A stretch of DNA of 44,735 nucleotides from an uncultured Alphaproteobacteria bacterium (GTDB lineage Bacteria > Pseudomonadota > Alphaproteobacteria > HIMB59). The DNA lies in contig CABXST010000006.1 in NCBI GenBank assembly GCA_902514885.1, positions 1-44,735 on the forward strand. The letters are read 5' to 3'. Positions 39,324-44,735 of this stretch are shown piece by piece. The translations under genes were made by a program, and so were the position numbers. Under the pieces are notes generated by a model, which did not search any database, was not told the DNA's origin, and saw only the letters and a program-made list of their open reading frames with translations. Position 1 is the first letter of the stretch. Every line of letters starts with the position of its first letter.

Positions 39324-40316
39324 ATGAAAGATATAGTTGATTTTATTGGCAATACGCCACTGATTAAACTCAAATATCCATCTGAAATTACAGGGTGTAA
39401 TATTTATGGAAAAGCAGAATTTATGAATCCAGCCGGTTCTATTAAGGACAGAACAGCACTGGGAATAATCCTTGATGCCGAGCAGAAGAACTTAATAGAG
39501 CCCGGAGGCACTGTTGTAGAGGGCACCTTTGGAAATACAGGTATTGCCTTAACAATGATTAATAATGCTAGGGGATACAAAACTATAATTGTTATGCCTG
39601 ATGGAGCCTCTGAGGAAAAGCAAAGTATTTTAAGGAACATGGGAGCAGAACTCAAAGTCGTAGCTACTAAACCTTACTCAGATCCAGGTAACTACCAACA
39701 TGTATCTAAGAGACTAGTTGAGGAATTACAATCAAAAGGAGAAACCTCTGTTATGTGGGCTAACCAATTTGATAATACGGCAAATTATAAATTTCATTCG
39801 AAAACTACAGCTAAAGAAATATTCAATCAGCTTGATGGAAAAGTAGATGGCTTTACTTGCGCTATAGGATCTGGAGGAACTCTAGCAGGTACATCTATTG
39901 GACTCAAAGAACTAAATTCAAACATTAAAATAGCCTGCACAGATCCACAAGGCGCTCAAATGTATAACTACTTTAAATTTTCAAAACTAGAAGTTAAAGG
40001 AGAGCCATCAGAAGCGGAGGGAATAGGTCAGTATAGAGTAACCAAAAACGTAGAACCCTCCCTTGTTGATTTTTCATATCATATCACGGACTACAAAGCA
40101 TTCGAACTCTTATACAAAATGGTCAAAACAGAGGGTTTGTTTCTCGGCTCTAGTTCTGGTGTAAATGTAGCTGGGGCAATTGAAATGGCAAAAGAAATAG
40201 GGCCGGGAAAGAACATTGTTACAATTTTGTGTGACGATGCAAATAAATATTTCAGCAAACTGTATAACAAAAATTACTTATTATCCAAGAAACTTCCAGT
40301 GCCTGATTGGTTGTAA
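39324..40316 (+). CDS. Cysteine synthase / cystathionine beta-synthase-like PLP enzyme
   Basis: IGNTPLIKL; MNPAGSIKDRTA; EGTFGNTGIAL; GSGGTLAGTS; EGIGQ. Confidence 0.92.
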   Translation: MKDIVDFIGNTPLIKLKYPSEITGCNIYGKAEFMNPAGSIKDRTALGIILDAEQKNLIEPGGTVVEGTFGNTGIALTMINNARGYKTIIVMPDGASEEKQSILRNMGAELKVVATKPYSDPGNYQHVSKRLVEELQSKGETSVMWANQFDNTANYKFHSKTTAKEIFNQLDGKVDGFTCAIGSGGTLAGTSIGLKELNSNIKIACTDPQGAQMYNYFKFSKLEVKGEPSEAEGIGQYRVTKNVEPSLVDFSYHITDYKAFELLYKMVKTEGLFLGSSSGVNVAGAIEMAKEIGPGKNIVTILCDDANKYFSKLYNKNYLLSKKLPVPDWL

Positions 40317-40317
40317 T

Positions 40318-40854
40318 TTATTTCTTTGAAAATATCATTCTCTTAAGAGTATGATCTTTAAAAATAAAATGATGCATCAATGCTGCTCCTGAATGAATAA
40401 AAAAAAGGACTAAAACAACATTGCTGGTGTACTCATGCATTTGCCTGAATATAAACCTCAAATCCCTGTCCACATCTATTATAGAAGTCAGTTCTATGTT
40501 AAAAAAGATGACAGTATCGCCTTGTAGGTTTGTTACTAAATAGCCAGATATAGGTTGTAAAAAAAATATTAAATAGAACAAAAAATATGTTGTTTTAGCC
40601 GCATACACTAAAATTTTATTATTAACTAAAGGCTTTGGTCTTATATTAATCCATTTCCAGCTCAGCCGAAAAATAGCTAATAAAAGTATTAACAAACCAA
40701 GGGTATTATGAATAATTAATATCTCATAATAATACTGAAAATTATTCTCTAAATTCTTACCTAAAAGATAGACGGCAATCATAAGAAGTGCCATTGTCCA
40801 GTGAAATAATTTACTGATTAAGCCGTATTCATCTGCGGTGTTAGCTAGTCTCAT
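40318..40854 (-). CDS. Cytochrome b561-family protein
   Basis: SKLFHWTMALLMIAVYLLG; IHNTLGLLILLLAIFRLSW; MHEYTSNVVLVLFFIHSGAALMHHF. Confidence 0.9.
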   Translation of the reverse strand: MRLANTADEYGLISKLFHWTMALLMIAVYLLGKNLENNFQYYYEILIIHNTLGLLILLLAIFRLSWKWINIRPKPLVNNKILVYAAKTTYFLFYLIFFLQPISGYLVTNLQGDTVIFFNIELTSIIDVDRDLRFIFRQMHEYTSNVVLVLFFIHSGAALMHHFIFKDHTLKRMIFSKK

Positions 40855-40877
40855 ATTTTACTAGGATATATGTTATT

Positions 40878-41687
40878 ATGTTTATTCATATGAAATTTAA
40901 AAAAATATCATTATTTATAATATTAATATTATTTACACTAAATTCTTATTCAAGAGACTATATAATTGTGCAATCTACAACAAGTATTGCGAATACAGGC
41001 TTATTAGACTTATTGTCTAGTAAATTTGAAAAGCAAACAGGGATCAAGGTTAGACCAATTGCTGTGGGGACAGGTAATGCTATTTCAAATGCTAAACGAG
41101 GCGACGGTGATGTGTTAATGGTACACTCAAAAAAAGATGAATTGAAATTTGTCTCAGATGGCTTTGGGGTTAAAAGACATGAATTAATGTACAACAATTT
41201 TATTATTGTAGGCCCTAAAGATGATCCTGCAAAAATATCACAAGAAAATAATATAAAAAATATTATGAAAAAAATTTCACTTTCAAATCAAAAATTTATT
41301 TCAAGAGACGATAAGTCAGGAACTCACATAAAAGAAAATGACTTGTGGGAACTTGCTAATATTAACCTGTTCGATAATCGCAAATATATAAAGACAGGAA
41401 CAAGCATGGCCAACACCTTGAATGTGGCATCAGAGATGAATGCTTATACACTAAGTGATAAGGGCACATGGATATCATTCAAAAATAAAAATAATTTAAA
41501 AATCCTGTTTGAAGGTGGGAGTGAAATGCATAATGAATACGGAGTCATAGCTATTAACCCTAAAAAATTTCCCCATGTCGAATATGATAAATCAAAAGAA
41601 TTTATTGAATGGCTGATTACAGGCGCAGGTAAAGATGTTATTAATAACTTTACTTATAATGGGGAAAAATTGTTTTTTACAAACTAA
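40878..41687 (+). CDS. tupA: Tungstate ABC transporter substrate-binding protein
   Basis: QSTTSIANTGLLDLLSSKFEKQTGIKVRPIAVGTGNAISNAKRGDGDVLMVHSKKDELKFVSDGFGVKRHELMYNNFIIVGPKDDPA matches TupA layout. Confidence 0.92.
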   Translation: MFIHMKFKKISLFIILILFTLNSYSRDYIIVQSTTSIANTGLLDLLSSKFEKQTGIKVRPIAVGTGNAISNAKRGDGDVLMVHSKKDELKFVSDGFGVKRHELMYNNFIIVGPKDDPAKISQENNIKNIMKKISLSNQKFISRDDKSGTHIKENDLWELANINLFDNRKYIKTGTSMANTLNVASEMNAYTLSDKGTWISFKNKNNLKILFEGGSEMHNEYGVIAINPKKFPHVEYDKSKEFIEWLITGAGKDVINNFTYNGEKLFFTN

Positions 41688-41706
41688 ATTTTTATTAATT
41701 TTCTAG

Positions 41707-42348
41707 ATGCTAACCTTTGAAAAAATACAGTCAGCGATTTTCATAACACTTTATGTAAGTATATTTTCGACAATCATATCGTTTATTCTTTCAATGTTTT
41801 TTGGATATATTCTAGCGATTTATCAATTCAAATTGAAAAAACCTATAGTAATTTTTTTAAGCTCGATGACTTCCATTCCTCCTGTTTGTGCCGGACTCTT
41901 AGTTTATTTATTAATTAGCAGATCTGGGCCTCTTGGTTGGATGGAAATATTATATTCCCCACTGGCTATGATATTAGCTCAAATAGTCATTACTTTTCCT
42001 ATTATGATTACTCTAATTATTAAAAATATTGAAACTGATTACCCAATTTACAAAGAAGAACTCTTATCCTACGGGGCAAGTAAAAAGGATATAATTTTCT
42101 TACTTATATCTAATAAATTAAATATCTACATCACCGTGATTTTAGTGGGGTTTGGAAGAGCCATCAGTGAATACGGGGCCGCAGCTATTGTGGGAGGATC
42201 CATTGATCACTTTACAAGAAATATGACAGCCACCATTGCATTAGAAACTTCTAAAGGGAATGTTTCATTAGGTATTATTTTAGGAGCCATACTAATTTCA
42301 CTAACATTAATAATATCAATTATCTTAAATACTTTAAAAAATGATTAG
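41707..42348 (+). CDS. tupB: Tungstate ABC transporter permease
   Basis: Permease EAA-like segment YGASKKDIIFLL; GRAISEYGAAAIVGG; follows tupA. Confidence 0.9.
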   Translation: MLTFEKIQSAIFITLYVSIFSTIISFILSMFFGYILAIYQFKLKKPIVIFLSSMTSIPPVCAGLLVYLLISRSGPLGWMEILYSPLAMILAQIVITFPIMITLIIKNIETDYPIYKEELLSYGASKKDIIFLLISNKLNIYITVILVGFGRAISEYGAAAIVGGSIDHFTRNMTATIALETSKGNVSLGIILGAILISLTLIISIILNTLKND

Positions 42349-42946
42349 CGCTTATAATCTCTCATATACCACTGATAAAAAAAAAATACTGAACAGTATA
42401 AATATTAGTATCCAAAAAAATAAAATTACTGTTATTTCTGGAAAGAATGGGTCAGGTAAAAGTACACTATTAAAAATTTTAAATCGTCTAATTGTCCCAA
42501 GTAAGGGCTCTATAAAATCACAATATGAAAAGCCTGTACCTATGTTATTTCAACGATCTCTTTCGTTGAATAAGAGCTTAGAGGAAAATTTTTTGCTTTT
42601 GAATAGTATTAAAAAAACAAAAATTGACAGAACTTTTTATAATCTATTTAATTTAAAAAAATTAAAAGCAAATAAATTTGCTAGTTTATCTGAGGGAGAA
42701 AAGCAAAAAGTTTTCATTTCTAGGCTTATGAGCTTCGAGCAAGATATATTAATTATGGATGAGCCAAATCAAAACTTAGACATAGAAAGCGAAGAAAAAT
42801 TTTTCGAGAAATTATCTGATTTAAGCAAATCTAAAACAATTATCATGACGTTACATGATATGAATTACATTAAAAAATTGGCTGACAATTTAATTATTTT
42901 AGATAATGGAAAAATACTATTTAACGATCTAGCGTCTAATTATTAA
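42341..42946 (+). CDS. tupC: Tungstate ABC transporter ATP-binding protein
   Basis: SGKNGSGKSTLLKIL; LSEGEKQKV; ILIMDEPNQNLD. Confidence 0.9.
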   Translation: MISAYNLSYTTDKKKILNSINISIQKNKITVISGKNGSGKSTLLKILNRLIVPSKGSIKSQYEKPVPMLFQRSLSLNKSLEENFLLLNSIKKTKIDRTFYNLFNLKKLKANKFASLSEGEKQKVFISRLMSFEQDILIMDEPNQNLDIESEEKFFEKLSDLSKSKTIIMTLHDMNYIKKLADNLIILDNGKILFNDLASNY

Positions 42947-42985
42947 TAACCTTGTTAAAAGCCTATATATATGTCTTAATTAAAC

Positions 42986-43399
42986 ATGATTAAACTCTCC
43001 ATAGCTTTATTACTTTTTTCCACTTCACTTTTGAGCGCAAACCCTGTTGCGGACAGACAAGAATCGATGAGAGATTATAATAAACTTATGAGAGCCGCAA
43101 ATAACCTCATTAGGGACTCAGTTATCAATGATGACCTCGCAAGTATTTATGAAGAAATTGAAGAAATTATGAAAGTCTACCCCACTTTATTTCCTGACGA
43201 TTCATTCGGTGGTAAGTCCAAAGCAAGTACAGACATTATTGATAATAGAGACTTATTTAATCAAATTGCAAAAGAAACAGAGGATAATGCAGCATTCGCT
43301 AAGCTAGCAGCACTGGAGGGCAATGTTGACGAAGTACAACAATATCATCAAAAATTATTTGGGAGCTGCAAAAGTTGTCACTCCCGTTTTAAAGATTAA
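42986..43399 (+). CDS. Class II (c'-type) cytochrome c
   Basis: Signal peptide; C-terminal CKSCH heme motif in an otherwise helical sequence. Confidence 0.82.
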   Translation: MIKLSIALLLFSTSLLSANPVADRQESMRDYNKLMRAANNLIRDSVINDDLASIYEEIEEIMKVYPTLFPDDSFGGKSKASTDIIDNRDLFNQIAKETEDNAAFAKLAALEGNVDEVQQYHQKLFGSCKSCHSRFKD

Positions 43400-43403
43400 C
43401 CGC

Positions 43404-43796
43404 ATGTTAAAATATTTTTTTTTATTTTTTTTTCTATCAACTCATTTATTATTTGCAGATAATAAGCTAATGAAATACATACCGATAGATACAGAAGAAT
43501 CTTTAAAAAGAATTCAAGAAGGAGCGATAGTTATTGATGTCAGATATCCAAATGAACACAATAAGATAAGAATAGAGAACTCACATAATATTCCTTTTAA
43601 AGAAATAACTGTTGAAAAGATTAATTCCATAAATCCTGATAACAAGGATATCATAATTCATTGCACTGCAGGCATAACCTCTAAAAAGGTAGCAGACAAT
43701 CTAGTTGCACAAGGATATCAAGGCACTATTTATGAAATGGACAAAGGATTGATCGATTGGGTAAATCTAGGTTTTAAAACCGAGCAAGGCATATAA
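43404..43796 (+). CDS. Exported rhodanese-domain protein
   Basis: Signal peptide MLKYFFLFFFLSTHLLFA; VIDVRYPNEHN; active-site loop IIHCTAGITS. Confidence 0.88.
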   Translation: MLKYFFLFFFLSTHLLFADNKLMKYIPIDTEESLKRIQEGAIVIDVRYPNEHNKIRIENSHNIPFKEITVEKINSINPDNKDIIIHCTAGITSKKVADNLVAQGYQGTIYEMDKGLIDWVNLGFKTEQGI

Positions 43797-43815
43797 TAAG
43801 TTATTATAAATATAA

Positions 43816-43986
43816 CTATGAAAAATAGTTAGTGCTGAACATATAGTAAATCATATATCCAATAAGTCCTACGACCAGCAACACTAGAGGTATTACTGAT
43901 ATTGTAAAAGCCTCCCTAAATTTCTTATTAAATAATAATAAACTTACCAATAGTAAAATTAAGAGAATGAGTAGAAGTCTGATCAT
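43816..43986 (-). CDS. Small membrane protein
   Basis: ATG at 43986 gives MIRLLLILLILLLVSLLLFNKKFREAFTISVIPLVLLVVGLIGYMIYYMF; two TM segments. Confidence 0.5.
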   Translation of the reverse strand: MIRLLLILLILLLVSLLLFNKKFREAFTISVIPLVLLVVGLIGYMIYYMFSTNYFS

Positions 43987-44061
43987 ATTGTTAACTTTAG
44001 CATAATATTTAATAATTTTGCTATTCCATATTGGCTTATTTAGGTATAACAAGACTTAATC

Positions 44062-44735
44062 ATGTCTAAAGTAAAAGTAGCTATTGCTGGAGCATTAGGG
44101 AGAATGGGAAATAATCTTATTAGTTCAGCGATTTCAAATACAAATGTTGAACTTATCGGTGTATTTGATGTCAAGAATATTGACACTAACTTTATATCCA
44201 AGTATCAAATTCCAGAAAATATCATTACCACAAGAGAAGAGTCCTTTAAAACAGCAGATATAGTAATAGATTTCACGTCACCTAAAGCCTTATTTAATTT
44301 TACAGAAGCCGCCGTTTCGAATAACACTGGTCTAGTGATTGGCACAACGGGCTTAGATGAGAGTCATTTCAATCTGTTAAAGCAATCAAGTAATTCAACT
44401 AAAATTTTCTATGCACCAAACATGAGTTATGGCGTAAATACATTTTTTGAAATAGCAAGAAAAGCTGCTAAACATTTAAAAGATTTTGATATTGAGATAA
44501 CTGAAACACATCATCGGCATAAAAAAGATGCGCCTAGTGGAACCGCAATAAAACTAGGAGAAGAAATTGTAGACGAACTCGGATTATCTAAATCAAACTT
44601 TAATTTTAATCGTCAAAGCCAAGATAACCAAAGAAAAGAAAATGAAATTGGATTTTCATCAATAAGAGGAGGGAATATACCGGGGGAACACACAGTTATA
44701 TTTCATGGAGATAATGAGTCTGTTGAATTAACACA
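44062..44735 (+). CDS. dapB: 4-hydroxy-tetrahydrodipicolinate reductase (partial, runs off the window)
   Basis: MSKVKVAIAGALGRMGNNLI; VIDFTSPKA; VIGTTGLDE; YAPNMSYGVN; ETHHRHKKDAPSGTA. Confidence 0.95.
   Translation, partial: MSKVKVAIAGALGRMGNNLISSAISNTNVELIGVFDVKNIDTNFISKYQIPENIITTREESFKTADIVIDFTSPKALFNFTEAAVSNNTGLVIGTTGLDESHFNLLKQSSNSTKIFYAPNMSYGVNTFFEIARKAAKHLKDFDIEITETHHRHKKDAPSGTAIKLGEEIVDELGLSKSNFNFNRQSQDNQRKENEIGFSSIRGGNIPGEHTVIFHGDNESVELT

Noticed and set aside
43814-43830. AACTAT-GAAAA-ATAGTT hairpin as a terminator
   Set aside because: Weak AT-only stem without a U-tract; cannot be separated from background in this composition.
1-44735. Mobile elements, CRISPR arrays, prophage, tRNA or rRNA genes, defence islands
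   Set aside because: No transposase or integrase, phage, cas or restriction-like ORFs, regularly spaced repeats or tRNA cloverleaf seen; gene order is conserved housekeeping.

Overview
AT-rich, densely packed chromosomal window, probably from a streamlined marine-type alphaproteobacterium (SAR11/HIMB59-like; inferred from gene order and composition). Most of it is housekeeping: yggS, leuS-lptE-like-holA-like, parB-parA-rsmG-mnmG-mnmE, rho, maf-aroE-coaE-dnaQ-Tim44-Smr, hslUV, hisBHAF, rsmI/LppC/BON, rdgB-rph, hrcA-grpE-dnaK-dnaJ-ogt, a PLP-dependent sulfur amino acid gene pair, tupABC, small c-type cytochrome, rhodanese and dapB (partial). No mobile element, CRISPR array, rRNA or tRNA was recognised. 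Points worth a second look: (1) a candidate replication origin in the rho/maf intergenic region, with DnaA-box-like and CtrA-like motifs, plus a perfect parS overlapping the mnmG start codon; (2) a GC-rich island of unknown function in the AT-rich leader of the sulfur amino acid operon; (3) an arginine-free, strongly acidic porin with palindromes upstream and a strong terminator; (4) several proteins that have lost hallmark active-site or metal-binding residues (sulfotransferase-like, HAD-like, DnaJ zinc finger, shortened HolA-like). I found no clear previously undescribed multi-gene system; the strongest unknown is the 38.0 kb island.
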